Source of the DNA: Amphimedon queenslandica
Taxonomy: Eukaryota; Porifera; Demospongiae; Haplosclerida; Niphatidae
Length of the DNA: 64,000 nucleotides
Assembly: GCF_000090795.2 (NCBI RefSeq)
Contig: NW_003546350.1
Coordinates: 1-64,000, forward strand
Direction of reading: 5' to 3'
A program made the translations under genes and the position numbers. The notes below the pieces were generated by a model that had not been told where the DNA came from, did not search any database, and saw only the letters and a list, made by a program, of their open reading frames with translations. Shown piece by piece: positions 29,924-41,500 of the stretch (its first letter is position 1; every line of letters starts with the position of its first letter).

Positions 29924-31458
29924 ATGGGTGCTTATCATGGAAAGTCTCACAAGAACGTCACAACAGAGCCAATCAGTGTAGCCTCAGCCTCAGACCCAGC
30001 TCCTCCTGTATTTGGATCTCCTATTGACCGTCAGTCAACCTACAGTGTCACCATTTTAAGATTATTTTTATGATTATTTTTAGAAAACTACTTGGCCAGC
30101 ATAGCCAATAAAGTTGGTGTTGGTGTCAATCTAATATCAGAGATAGCGACAGAGGACATAAGAGAAGAGTCCCCACAGACTACTGGAGAGATTATTGGCT
30201 CTTCTGTAGACAAACCCCCAGAGCCAACACCAGCTCCTCCTATCACTGAAGAGGAGGAGGAGGAGGTACCGGCCATTGAACCAATACCTAAGGCAAGGAA
30301 ACAAGAGAAACTGATACCGATAGTCTTTCACTGGGACCTCAAAGGTAACGAGAGCAGTGTCTACGTCTGTGGGTCCTTCAACAACTGGGAGAAGATACCA
30401 ATGAATAAGAGGTATGGTGGAGTAGGTGTGGCTTGTTTTATGTTTCGTTTCCCTGACAATCTAGTCGAGATAATTTCACTGCCATTGTTGAGCTACCCGA
30501 GGGAAGACACCAGTACAAGTTTTATGTTAATGGAGAATGGATACATGATCCTGGAGAGGTAGAGAAGAGAGAGAAATTAATTTAGGCATGGGGTCAATTT
30601 CACAAAAGCAGTCATATATTATTACCATTAATTGTAATAAATATGGTTTTATATTTCTATTACAGCTCAATTATCACTATAATCATTACTAATGTACTAT
30701 TACTGTAACCTTTTCTATAAATTGGATATTTAAAGTGCTAGTATTAATCACTATAACCATTACTATTACTATGACCTCATTGTGTACTGTAGGAGTGTCA
30801 GGATAATGGCCTTGGAACACTCAACAATGTTGTTACTGTCACTGAAAACGACTTTGACGTCTTTAATCAAATGATAGATGTCTCCTCCTTCCAAAAAGGT
30901 AAGCTCATTTCAACTCTCCTGTGGGCACATCCCATTATAAAACCACACCCATTCATTCATAGGAGGGAGTATATCACCAGCTGGTAGTTATGACCAGATC
31001 ATTCCTCCTCGTTCAGCGACCAGTGGCCTCCCTCCTCACTTGCCCTCTCTACTCCAACAAACTGTATTAAACCAAGACCTTCCTTCTGAGGTAACTAATG
31101 AACTCTTATTACAAACCAAGGTTTCATTCAAGTGTCTTCCTCTTCATTACTTGTTTTGTTATGTTGTTGTTGTTCTTATAATAGTTTGTGTATCAGTATC
31201 ATGGTATTTATTATTAATTTAATAATAATAATTTTAATTTGGTAGGAGAATCCAACATTACTGCCTGAACCAAATCACGTCACTCTAAATCATCTCTTTG
31301 CACTATCAATTAAAGTGAGTTACTTGTACAATGTATTAACTATTAATAATTGCTTTTAAAACTATTATTTATAATAGGATGGTGTACTAGTGATGGGGAC
31401 CACTAACAGATATAAAGAGAAATACATTACAACGTTAATGTACAAGCCAGTTCAATGA
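29924..31458 (+). CDS. PRKAB: AMP-activated protein kinase beta subunit
   Basis: Short exons join to a protein starting MGAYHGKSHKN, whose Met-Gly start matches the N-myristoylated beta-subunit N-terminus. The glycogen-binding (CBM48) module reads FHWDLKGNESSVYVCGSFNNWEKIPM, then RDNFTAIVELPEGRHQYKF and VNGEWIHDPGE, keeping the two carbohydrate-contacting Trp residues. The Ser in KRSRDNF aligns with human Ser108, and its codon is split by an intron. The C-terminal alpha/gamma-binding region is nearly canonical: LPEPNHVTLNHLFALSIKDG, then NRYKEKYITTLMYKPVQ and the stop at 31456-31458. It scaffolds the AMPK energy-sensing trimer. Vertebrates have two beta genes; which one this corresponds to is not meaningful for a sponge. 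Confidence 0.96.
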
Positions 31459-31560
31459 CTAACAATGTATTAGCAGTATAAAATAACCGTTGATATTATC
31501 ATGTATACATTATTAATAGAAAAATAATTATGGTAAAGAACAAAAATTAGGGTTAAAAAA

Positions 31561-31959
31561 TCAATCAGTGCAGAATATATTGTGTATACGTCCAATAACA
31601 ATTTCAATGAATATATAGAATCCAAAGTATAAAGCACCTCCAACAACTAGAGTAGCAACAATGGTAACTGGACTACACCCACATTTGAATACCATAAATA
31701 CTGCAAAAAATAGCGAAAAAAGAAATACTACAAAAAATTATCACAATAAAGCTAAATAAAACTTACCTGTCCATGACCCTATGTAAGAGTTAATGTCAAT
31801 GACAAAATCGCAGGTATTTTTTTTCATGTCCTCTAAAAACCCAGCAAGACTAGTTTCCTCATTGGACGACTGTGTTTTACTCCGAGTTTGACAGGAAATA
31901 TAGATTGCAGCAATAAAAAAAGTAAAAATTGCACCAAAAGTTAAAAGTCGACAACACAT
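31561..31959 (-). CDS. Small two-exon membrane protein next to the AIG1 GTPases
   Basis: Exons 31959-31767 and 31700-31561 join in phase 1 to give 110 residues. An N-terminal hydrophobic segment (LLTFGAIFTFFIAAIYI) is followed by a short polar stretch, and exon 2 encodes a long hydrophobic segment (VTIVATLVVGGALYFGFYIF) ending RIHNIFCTD. The layout (hydrophobic N-terminus, one phase-1 intron, hydrophobic last exon) matches the two adjacent GTPase genes, but the GTPase domain is absent. It may be a shortened relative or an independent small protein. No family recognised. Confidence 0.55.
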
Positions 31960-32202
31960 TTCCAGCCAGGTTCCCTAACATAAATCTCACAAATTCTGCC
32001 ACGGTACTACGGTAGGTGGATATCCGGATGTAGATCTATAGGGCGTGGCACACGGTTTATGCATGCATGCATAGATGCGCCAGCGCCCGGCGCCCATGGA
32101 TATTAGAGTTACATCATCTATTAATAATTATATTAGTTACATTGCTATATCTAATTTCGGGCATAATAATAATAATGTAATTCCACTAACTGACATAAAA
32201 TC

Positions 32203-33289
32203 TTATATTATAGTTTTGTTGCAAAGTTCTCCTGTGATATTTTGAGCAATAATATAGCCAGTTGTAGCAGCTATAACACCAACAACACTAGCAAAAAGCC
32301 ATCCAAATGGTAATATTGTCACAGATATTGTGAAAATTACAATTGCAATAACTGCCATTGCTAAAGGAAAATAGTTAAAATGAACATTATCAGGTTAAAA
32401 ACTTACATATCTTGCTGTTGAAAACATAACAAATAACTGCTTTCGTGCCTTCAAAAAAAAGAATAGATGTCGCCTTTAGAGGGAAACTTGAAAATTTATG
32501 TGCCCAGCTGTCGAAAATATCTGATTCATTAGATCTAACATGAACTTTATCTTTATTTTTTAAAATGAGAAGCATTAATGCATCAACACCTTTCGTTTTT
32601 ACTTGTTTTACACCCTTGATTAAGAGCTCTGTATACCAATATGTAATATTATGCTCAGGCAAATGATCTCCTTCACCATTCAATAAGTGACCAGCTAAAG
32701 CTACTGGCATGTCACCAGCTTTTACTCCTATTTTGTCAAGTGACTGAACAAACTTCTTTAAAAACTCATTTTTCTTTTCAATGTCTTCAACTTCATTTGC
32801 AAATGTCAGTACAAGAAGGGTGCTATTCCAAATTTCTGTACCCAATGCTTTATTAACTAGAGTGATAGTTTCAACTTGATCTATAGTCCAACGTGTTTCT
32901 CTCATGGACACAACGTACAATACCAGATCAGGATCATTGCATTTTGACTTTAGCTTTTCTATGTATTCTTCGTCACTGTAACTGGTATCTTGAAATCCTG
33001 GGGAATCACAAATGGTAACATTAAATTTTTGCCACGGTTCCTTTTCGGATCCTGACTCATAAATTTCAACAAAGCATTCAACATCCTTAGTCACAGAGTC
33101 AGACTCGAGAGTGTCATGTCCATCAACTTCAACCTTTTCACTTCCAAACAGTCCATTAATGAGAGTAGATTTACCAGACCCTGTCTTCCCTACTACTAAT
33201 ATTTTCACAGATGGCACTGCATTACCACCACCAGTAAGGGAGATCAAAGAGATACAAACTGCTATCAAGATTACAAACTTAGAAGCCAT
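32203..33289 (-). CDS. AIG1/IAN-type GTPase with signal peptide and C-terminal hydrophobic exon (copy A)
   Basis: Exons 33289-32407 and 32360-32203 join in phase 1 (346 residues). It opens with a hydrophobic leader (MASKFVILIAVCISLISLTGGG). The GTPase domain follows: P-loop VVGKTGSGKSTLINGLFG, then CDSPGFQD (G3) and the LVLTFANEVED region, where GIMAPs have RKD and Toc GTPases TH. Residues such as NEFLKKFVQSL follow the usual AIG1 pattern. The second exon encodes MAVIAIVIFTISVTILPFGWLF and a second hydrophobic stretch, so the protein probably ends in a membrane hairpin. The leader before the P-loop is unusual for AIG1 proteins, which normally face the cytosol. It may be a signal anchor rather than a cleaved peptide. 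About 27 residues near the end of exon 1 (around SNESDIFDSWAHKF) are absent from copy B. Confidence 0.85.
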
Positions 33290-33319
33290 TTTCTTACAGG
33301 AAATTGGGTGTGTTTTTTA

Positions 33320-33381
33320 AGCCCAACATACACTATGCAGCATTTGTTGCAAACAAAATGTTGCATAGTGTATGTTGGGCT
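33320..33381. mobile_element. 62-bp fold-back element with TTA target duplication
   Basis: A near-perfect palindrome starting AGCCCAACATACACTATGCA and ending with its reverse complement, flanked by TTA (33317-33319 and 33382-33384). It shares the AGCCCA termini and TTA duplication with the 173-bp element at 25121, so it is probably a shorter member of the same Harbinger-like group. It sits 30 bp upstream of the start codon of GTPase copy A. Confidence 0.8.
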
Positions 33382-33492
33382 TTAGAAAAATCCAAAATTA
33401 TTATTAATAATATTATTTTTGTAAATCTACATGTAAACAACAGAAAAATAAACTATAAAAAATTTTAGATCTACAAAAATTTTATTTAGTAT

Positions 33493-34502
33493 TCATAATT
33501 CATCATGTGAGTCGTATTCACTGCAAAATTCATCCAGAGTAGTGGTACTCCAATATCCAGCTGCAGCAGCTCCAGTACTAACAAGACCAGTAACCAAAAA
33601 TCCAAATGGTGACATTATTGCTGCTGTTGCAAAAAGTACTGTTGCAAAAACTGCCCTAGCTAAAGAAAAATAGTAATCAATTATTATAATGAAAACTTAC
33701 ATGCTCTGTTGTTGAAAATATTACAAAGAATTGCTTTATTTTTATCTGTAAGTGTAACGTTATCTTTATTTTTTAAAATGAGAAGCATTAATGCATCTAG
33801 ACCTTTCGTTTTTACTCGTTTTACACCCTTGATTAAGAGCTCTGTATACCAATATTTAATTCCATGCTTTGGCAAATGATCTCCTTCACCTTTCGATAAG
33901 TGACCAGCTAAAGCTACTGACATGTTATCAGTATTTACTCCTATTTTGTCAAGTGACTGAACAAACTTCTTTAAAAATTCATTTTTCTTTTCAACATCAT
34001 TAACTTTATTTGCAAACGTCAGTACAAGAAGAGTATTTTTCCAAATCTCTTTGCCTAATACTTTATTAACTTGAGTGACGGTTTCAATTTGATCTCTAGT
34101 CCAACGTGTTTCTTCCATAGACACAACAAACAATACAAGGTCAGGATCTTTGGGTACACATGCTTGCAGCATTCTTGCATACTCTTCATCACTGTTACTA
34201 AAAGTAGGATCTCGAAATCCTGGAGAATCACAAATGGTAACTTTGAATTTTTGTTGCGTTTCTGATCCTTCTGAATGATAAAGTTCCACAAAACATTCAA
34301 TATCTTTTGTTTGAGCATCCAAGCCATCCCCAACTTCAGCCTTTTCACTTCCAAAAAGTCCATTAATTAGAGTAGATTTACCAGATCCAGTCCTTCCTAC
34401 TACGAATATCTTCAAAGATGGTATTGCATTCTTATTACCACCACCAGTAAGGGAGATCAAAGAGATACAAACTGCTACAAAAACTACACTTTGAGAAGCC
34501 AT
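33493..34502 (-). CDS. AIG1/IAN-type GTPase with signal peptide and C-terminal hydrophobic exon (copy B)
   Basis: Exons 34502-33701 and 33659-33493 join in phase 1 (322 residues). This is a tandem duplicate of copy A with the same leader (MASQSVVFVAVCISLISLTGGG), P-loop VVGRTGSGKSTLINGLFG, CDSPGFRD and LVLTFANKVND. The hydrophobic last exon (RAVFATVLFATAAIMSPFGFL) has diverged more than the GTPase domain and ends in an acidic tail, EYDSHDEL. Introns sit at the same place and phase in both copies. The C-terminal HDEL is a classic ER-retrieval motif. If the end faces the ER lumen it could retain the protein there, but topology is unproven and copy A lacks the motif. Confidence 0.85.
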
Positions 34503-34567
34503 TTTGAATATCTTACAATTGTTAGTTAGACCACTCCCTTGATCCGCCTACCTGCATGTAGAGCAAT
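34503..34567. promoter_or_regulatory. 65-bp divergent intergenic region
   Basis: Only 65 bp separate the start codons of GTPase copy B (minus) and the polytopic membrane protein (plus). Both transcripts must therefore start here or inside the opposite gene. No TATA box is visible. Confidence 0.5.
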
Positions 34568-36636
34568 ATGGCGGGTGCTGCTTGCCTGCTCTTTCTCTTC
34601 TTCACTCTCGCCCAGTCTATCACAGAAAAAGAATTTACAATATACAATGAATTAGAAGAAGCTCTCACTAACAACAGCCTCGCTCTATTTAGTCTAAGGA
34701 AGCTATTCTTTCCTTCTACCGGAGCTCCCGGTAGATTATGTACACCAATCAGGTACCAACTGTCCTGTGGCGAAGACATTAATGTCACTTACAACTACCT
34801 ATGGACCCAATATAATTCCAATAATTTAGTTGGACAGATATTAGTTAATTTCGCTCACTATGGCATAGTCCTCCGTGGTTTCAATTGGGAGCAGTACTGT
34901 CACTTGTATCATATCAACGGTTCTGTCACCATTAATCTTGATGTACCGTCCCTTGATTGTATCAACGATGAAGAAATAGTACACAAGCAACTACTGGACC
35001 TTACTACCTCAGTAAGTCAAATAATGTTTAATTCCTTTTGTGCATGTACATATGTGTCAATCTTTTGTCTGTAAATGTATTTTGTTTAACATTACAAATC
35101 AATTTATTGTCTTGGCAATATGATCTTTCAGTATAGTATGAGTTACTATTGGCATAGAAAACAATAGATACATTAATACAGTGTATATTTATCATTTATT
35201 CTAATTGTTAATGTCCTTCTACTATTGTTGTCTTTCTCGCCCCTTACCTCTTGAAAGGCTCACAGTTATTCTACTGTGGCTTGTGGCCTGTTCTTCTCAT
35301 AGCCATTTGCTTCCAATGAATATTGGTTATACTTCCTCCATTACATTATGTTCCTTTTCATTTTATTTCTTTTTAGTTAAGGACTTACGCTAGCCTTGCT
35401 AAAACCTCCAGTGGCATATCTGGTGAATCCTTCAACAGCTATGGAGGTCACTCCGTCAACTGGACTGATGACCCAAACGATGATATAGTCTTTCACAGTA
35501 GCTATGTCATCCTGACCACCATCATCTCACTCATTGACTTCTTTGTGTTCTTCTTTTCCCTCGGTATTGCCTCCAATGTATACGATACTATCTATGATCA
35601 CATTAAGTGCAAGAAGAGTCCTTACTATCCATTGTTCTGGTCTTTTGTTAGTCTGGTTATTATATGGGATGTTGGTCCAGGCTGGTTAGTACTTTCTGCT
35701 GGATCCATTCATGTCAGAAGTATCATAGGTGTCATGGTACCCCTACAGCTGTTCATTGCTATTTTCATGAAGAAGTACGTGGACTTCCCGATACCTGGTT
35801 TAAACTGGAAGAAACTCTCAGCAGAGTATCAGGGATACTGTCACCAGCCTGGCTTAGAGGCTGAGCAGGGGGGCGGACACAGTGGGCGTGGCAAGGGTAA
35901 AAGTAAATATCGTAAGTCCTTCTTCTGGCAGGTGGCTAGACGTAGGTTTCGATTGAGAGTGGCTCTTTCCTTCATTGTACAGACTCTGGCAGTCTGGGGG
36001 TTACTGATATTCTTCACTTACATAGTCCTCTACTCCATGACCATTACCATCAGTCTCTACCTGTTCCCTATACATACTCTCCTTAAACTCATCTTCATCA
36101 AAGCTGTTGCTCTCTGTGCTGTCTTTGACGTTGCTCTTATATTCATTGCAGGTACCTGGCAGTCGTCCTTCAATAAGAAATCTATACTACATAATTTTGG
36201 ACTCATCGTTCAGCTATTAGCTGTCATTTCTTTCTTTCCTATTCTTGTATTTCTCTCATTTGTCGTTGGTGGTATTTTATTTACGGATTCTGCTGACAAG
36301 CTCAACGGTATTCAAGGTATCCTAGCCTTGCTGCCATCAGCATTCCTCATATTAGTCGGCTGGTATACTCACGGTAAACTCTTCCCCGAGGAACTCGTAA
36401 GTACTAACTCAATTGCTGACATTGAGAAGAATGCAGAGAGTAAGGATGAGGGAAACCCATCTGCTGCCAAGCCCTCCATCAGTTCAACTAGACCTAGTAT
36501 GAGTCTGGCCGAGAAGGCTAAAGCATACATGGATTCTAATTCGGTGAGTTATGGAGCTGCTGATGAAACCACCAGGTTTGAAGGAGGAGGGGGAGGAGAG
36601 AGGGATCCATTGCTACCTTCCTCAAGGCCAGTCTAA
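34568..36636 (+). CDS. Polytopic membrane protein with signal peptide, family not recognised
   Basis: Two exons (34568-35011 and 35377-36636) join in phase 0 to give 567 residues. A signal peptide (MAGAACLLFLFFTLAQSITE) precedes a ~160-residue luminal or extracellular part with several Cys and Asn-glycosylation sites (NVTY, NGSV, NWTD). About eight hydrophobic segments follow (e.g. SYVILTTIISLIDFFVFFF, PLFWSFVSLVIIWDVGPGWLV, LQLFIAIFM, VALSFIVQTLAVWGLLIFF, FLILVGWY). A polar loop rich in Gly/Lys (GGGHSGRGKGKSKYRK) lies mid-protein, and the cytosolic tail ends GGGGERDPLLPSSRPV. The DPLL-type end resembles an acidic-dileucine sorting signal, so an endosomal location is possible. It lacks the Cys pattern of the receptor-like family at 51-58 kb, so it is kept separate. 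Function unknown. Confidence 0.8.
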
Positions 36637-36901
36637 CTAGTCTAATAATAATAATACTTAATTGTTGTTATAATAATAATTATTATTATTTGCATTGTTG
36701 CTGTTTCCCTTTTCCCCTAAATAATAATAATGATACTAATTTTGTCTCTTTTTGGTTAAAACTTTATTTTTTCATTTGAAAATGAACATGTAATACTAAT
36801 ACATTGATTTGTGCACTGAAATTGATGTAATCATTCATGATGATACTTTTTTGTAAGAATTTGTTATAATTTTCTTCATTAATTAATATTTCGTTAAAAT
36901 G

Positions 36902-37444
36902 TTAATTTTCATGTCGTCTCTTTCGCTTCATTTTTTCTTCTGGTGCGTTCGGATTCTCTCCTTTATAAAATTCCTGCAGGAGTTCGATTGCTATCTCCTT
37001 CATAATACCACTGGTCACTAGTAATGGCGGGAGTAGGGCTGGTACTCCAGCTGGTCCTCCTAGCTCCATATCATGAGCATTCATCATTGAGCCACACCCT
37101 CCAAACCTCTCATTATGGCAGCCAAAGAACACTCTTGTTAGCTTGACTAGTCTTAGTCCGTAGGTACACATTATGCAAGGTTCTACTGTCACGTATAAAG
37201 TGCATTTAGGAGTCAGTTCCTCTAGCTTTGTTCCGCCATTGCTCCTGCATAGTTCCATCAGTTTGTCTATGGCTATCATTTCAGCGTGTCTCGTTGCGTT
37301 AAGAGTAGCGTTAACTTCATTGCAGCCTCGGGCCAGTATCTTTTGCTCTTGGTTGTTCACTATAACACAGCCTACAGGGACTTCGCGAGACTCTACAGCA
37401 ACCTCTGCCATTTTCAGAGCTTCTGACATCCATTTCTCCTCCAT
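36902..37444 (-). CDS. ADAT2: tRNA-specific adenosine deaminase subunit ADAT2
   Basis: A single-exon gene of 180 residues, full length for the family. The cytidine-deaminase-type zinc site is intact: TRHAEMIAID gives the His ligand and catalytic Glu, and VEPCIMC the two Cys ligands. NERFGGCGS matches the ADAT2/TadA hallmark, and GENPNAPEEK matches the human C-terminus (QENPNAP). With ADAT3, ADAT2 converts A34 to inosine in tRNA anticodons. A minus-strand AATAAA lies at 36768-36763. It converges on the polytopic gene, which ends 265 bp away; that spacer holds AT-rich microsatellite sequence only. It diverges from the collagen gene. Confidence 0.95.
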   Translation of the reverse strand: MEEKWMSEALKMAEVAVESREVPVGCVIVNNQEQKILARGCNEVNATLNATRHAEMIAIDKLMELCRSNGGTKLEELTPKCTLYVTVEPCIMCTYGLRLVKLTRVFFGCHNERFGGCGSMMNAHDMELGGPAGVPALLPPLLVTSGIMKEIAIELLQEFYKGENPNAPEEKMKRKRRHEN

Positions 37445-37878
37445 ATTGTCACATTGTTTGGGCTTCTTGTTTTCCTTTGATGTGGCTGCTTGGCGTCACG
37501 CTAGGGAAAGCAGTCACTCCTTCCCTCCTTTGGAGTTGAAGTAGACAGAGAGGGCCGGCTCACAGGATGCGCAGCGCCTCTGGTTGGTTTTGTTTGCATC
37601 CATTCTGGAGCGTTTGTCTAAGTGTATATAATAATAAAGAGCTTTTCCAGCAAAAGCCAGCAGAGAGAGAGTGCTGTGATCATCATCATCACTGGGGGAG
37701 GAGAATAGACCTGGATCTGGTGTTCCTATCTCTCTCTCCCTCTGATTTCTGCTGCATTCCTTTCTTACATCAAGTAAGTACTTGCATTTAATAGTATCAT
37801 ATATTGTATATCTTGTACTTTTCTTGTTTTTTATTGTTTTTTTTTTCTCACAGTTTTTAGCACTGAGCCTGAGCAATA
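37445..37878. promoter_or_regulatory. ADAT2/collagen divergent region with collagen 5' UTR and UTR intron
   Basis: This holds both promoters. A donor-like CAAGTAAGT near 37770 and an acceptor TTCTCACAG near 37852 suggest a non-coding first exon for the collagen transcript and a ~80-bp intron ending 26 bp before its start codon. No other coding sequence is supported. Confidence 0.45.
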
Positions 37879-37968
37879 ATGTACAGATCAACACCAATTC
37901 TATTCTTCATTTGTCTACTAGTAGCAGCAACTAGCAGTCAAACAGGTAGATCTACTTGTAATATATAA

Positions 37969-38012
<44 letters not shown>

Positions 38013-38557
38013 TTTTACTGCAAAATGTTGCTTCTCTTATCCTATACATCATACTTCATTGTCAATGACCTCTCCTTTTAATCATTAATATTTTCTTGTA
38101 GTTAATCTTGCATCAGATCGTGTTGGTACTACGATTATGGCTCCAGTATTGGAAACTCTTGATTCACTAGATGATTTAGCTGGATCCCAATTTGAATCTT
38201 CCTTTGCATATTTCTCACGTTTAAACCCAGACTACACTGGCAGTGTTGTTAGATGGACGAGACAGTCAACTGATGTTGATATCTTAAATGTTGAAATCAG
38301 ACAGAACTCGCCATCAAGTCGTAAAGTGTTCAATGTAGGGTTAAACGATCAGACTCCTATTGGTTTCCTCTTACCAAGTTCTTCTGATTCAAATCGAAGC
38401 ATTGGCTTTACGTTGAGAGATGGAGTCAGACTCTCTGTGTATAGTGACTGCTTCTTCCTTGGGTCTGTGGAACTGACCAGCAAAGCAACTGCTAATGATC
38501 AAGGACAGCTTACTTATTTTAATGATGCAACCCAAGCTAATCCTGCCACTGTAAGTA

Positions 38558-38595
<38 letters not shown>

Positions 38596-41500
38596 CTGTT
38601 CTTTTGTTAATGTTCTATAGTTCAATACTTTCCAATTCTCCAGTCTAACCAGTATAGCTACAACTGGCTGTCAAGTAAGTTATATTATTATTATCATTTT
38701 ATTTATTATATTAACTTCATACATTAGTCCATACAAGTCTACTTTACTAATACCACTGTAAGTATACTCTATACATGTACCTCCTCCATTATTAGCAGTT
38801 ATATTTATAATATTTTATTTTTAAAGGGAATGAAAGGGCCACCTGGAGACCCAGGAGCAAGAGGTCACCCAGGAAAGGTAAGTGGACTCTCCCTCTCTCC
38901 CTCTCTCTCTCTCTCTCTCTCATTCTTTCCTTAAACTGTTCCAGTTAGTTCATGTTATTCTATCTTGCAGGGTATACCAGGAGTACCCGGTAGGAATGGA
39001 ACTGACGGTACGAATGGTACAGATGGAACTCCAGTAAGACTGTATTATTGTTAAGTTGATCATTTTGAAAACCTTTTAGGGAGACCCTGGTTCTAAAGGT
39101 CTTCCTGGTCCACCTGGACGCAAGGGATTGCCAGGAGACCCTGTAAGAAACCTCATTTAAATGTGTAGGGATATTACTGTTCATTTAGGGTATGAAAGGG
39201 AAACCAGGAGATGATGGGATGAAAGGAGAGCCTGGGAGAAAAGGTAACCCTGGCCCTCCTGGTACCGATGGTCCTCCTGGTCTTCCTGGACGCAATGGAA
39301 CTGACGGTAGTCCGGGTTCTACTGGGAAACCTGTAAGAACCTTTCCACTGTATAATGAATGTATATTGGTATGTGCCTGTTAGGGTCCACCTGGTTCAAT
39401 AGGTCCACCTGGAATGAAAGGAATGCCTGGAGAACCTGTGAGCCATTATTAATTCTTACTTATCATTATTATTATTATTATTATTAATAGGGTAGCAATG
39501 GTACTGATGGAGCCGAAGGTCCCGAGGGTCCTCAAGGTCCTGTGGGTCCTAAAGGAGAAAAAGGAATGCAAGTAGGTCTATAATTAGACATAACTTGAAA
39601 ATTTCTTATCGGAAACACCTCAAACTTTCTACAAAGCATTAGGGCATTAATATGTATCAGAAAACATAATAAAAATTTAGGGTGATTTTAGAGCCATTTT
39701 TTGGAAAAAACCATGGGCTATAGCCTTGGGTATTTTATGAAATTTTTCGAAAGTTGAGAATATTGCAAATCCTTGACAGGGTCCAGCTGGTCCTAGTGGA
39801 ATGAATGGTACTAAAGGAGAGAGGGGTATGATTGGTCCTGAAGGCCCTGAAGGACCCCGTGGGTTCCCTGGCTTTAACGGAACTGATGGACCCAGAGGAG
39901 AAATGGGAGAGAGAGGAATGCCTGGAGTACCTGGCAGGAATGGAACTGATGGAGTTAAAGGAGATAAAGGGGACCCTGGAAATAATGGCACCATGGTCAG
40001 TCCACTTTATGTGCATCACTACACGTAACCCTGTCAGTACATGTACATGTACCTACATTTGGTGTTTACTGCTGCGTAATATCTTTGTGTTTCCTGCTGA
40101 CTATGTCTGTCCTTTAATGTGGAGAATTATTGGATGGACTGTTTATTGTCTGGTTCCCACCACACCAAAGGCTTTATACTCACACACACACTCACACACT
40201 CACATGTACTGTATGATATAATTACTCCATATTATCTTGTTAGGGTCCTATGGGTCCTCCAGGAATGAAAGGTATGGATGGACCTCCAGGTAGAGCTGGA
40301 AAACCAGGACCTCCGGTAAGGGACTAATCTTAAGACCTACTGTACCTCATGCACTAACTGTTCCTATGATAGGGCCTGCCTGGTAATGGTTCTCTTGGTA
40401 GAGACGGTAAACCTGGGATCAATGGAACTGATGGAATGAAAGTATGACATTGTTTGTTGTTGTTGATTATTGTTTGTTTGTTGTTTAGGGTAAACCAGGA
40501 GAAAAGGGAATGAAAGGAGAGCCAGGCTCAGATGGAAGAGCGGGGAAACCAGTAATGACATGATGATAATAATAATAATAATAATTTTAAAAATAAATAT
40601 TATCAGGGTCCAGCTGGTGTTCCTGGTTTCAATGGGACCAAAGGCGAGAAAGGAATGTCTGGTCAACCTGGAATACCTGTAAGTACCTCAAGATCACCAT
40701 GGCAATGCATAGTAACCACATTACTAGGGATTGAATGGAACAGCTGGTGCTAGAGGAGAGAGAGGGCCACCAGGACTCAATGGGACTAAAGTAAATAAAC
40801 CATTAACACTTTGAACCAGCTGCAACCTTCCCTCCTCTTTATAGGGAGATAAGGGAGACACTGGATCACCTGGTAATGATGGCAGAGATGGAATTAATGG
40901 AACCAAAGTATGACCATGAGTATTACTGTGTCTACAGTATATGTACATTATTGTATTACTGTAGGGTGAAAAAGGTAGCGATGGTTCTGATGGTCTGATG
41001 GGTCCTCCTGGTAGTAATGGAACTATGGGTCCAATGGGACCTCCTGTAAGTCCAGCTGCACTCTTGTAATAATGCAATGACTAATGCTACTGTTACTGTT
41101 ACTGTTACTGCTACTGTTACTACTGTTACTGCTACTGTTACTGTTACTGTAGTTATATTGATGTACATGTACATGTATTGTCTGATAGGGTTTCAATGGC
41201 TCTAGAGGTGATCCTGGAGAGAAGGGAATGATTGGTCCACCTGGACTACGTGGTCAGACTGGAAAACCAGTATGATAAACCTGTTTATTATTAATTAACT
41301 ATTATATTATTATTACTGCAGGGTTCACCAGGTGTGTGCGGCTGTAATGGCACTGAGGTAAGAAACCTTCATTATTATTATTATTAATTATTATTATTAT
41401 TAATAGGGCGGTGTCCAGGGCCCCCCAGGTCCTCCTGGCCCAAGAGGAGGTACTGGTAAACCGGTGAGTAGAGGTCACATAACTAATAATAATAATTAAT

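Noticed and set aside
32060-32100. GC-rich GCGCCAGCGCCCGGCGCCC patch as a CpG-island promoter
   Set aside because: Only about 20 bp long and lying between the 5' side of the small membrane gene and the 3' end of GTPase copy A; too little to support a promoter call.
34568-36636. Membership of the polytopic protein in the 51-58 kb receptor-like family
   Set aside because: It lacks the RTGxLCSxC box and the QYTSVFYALL core, and its membrane segments do not align by eye.
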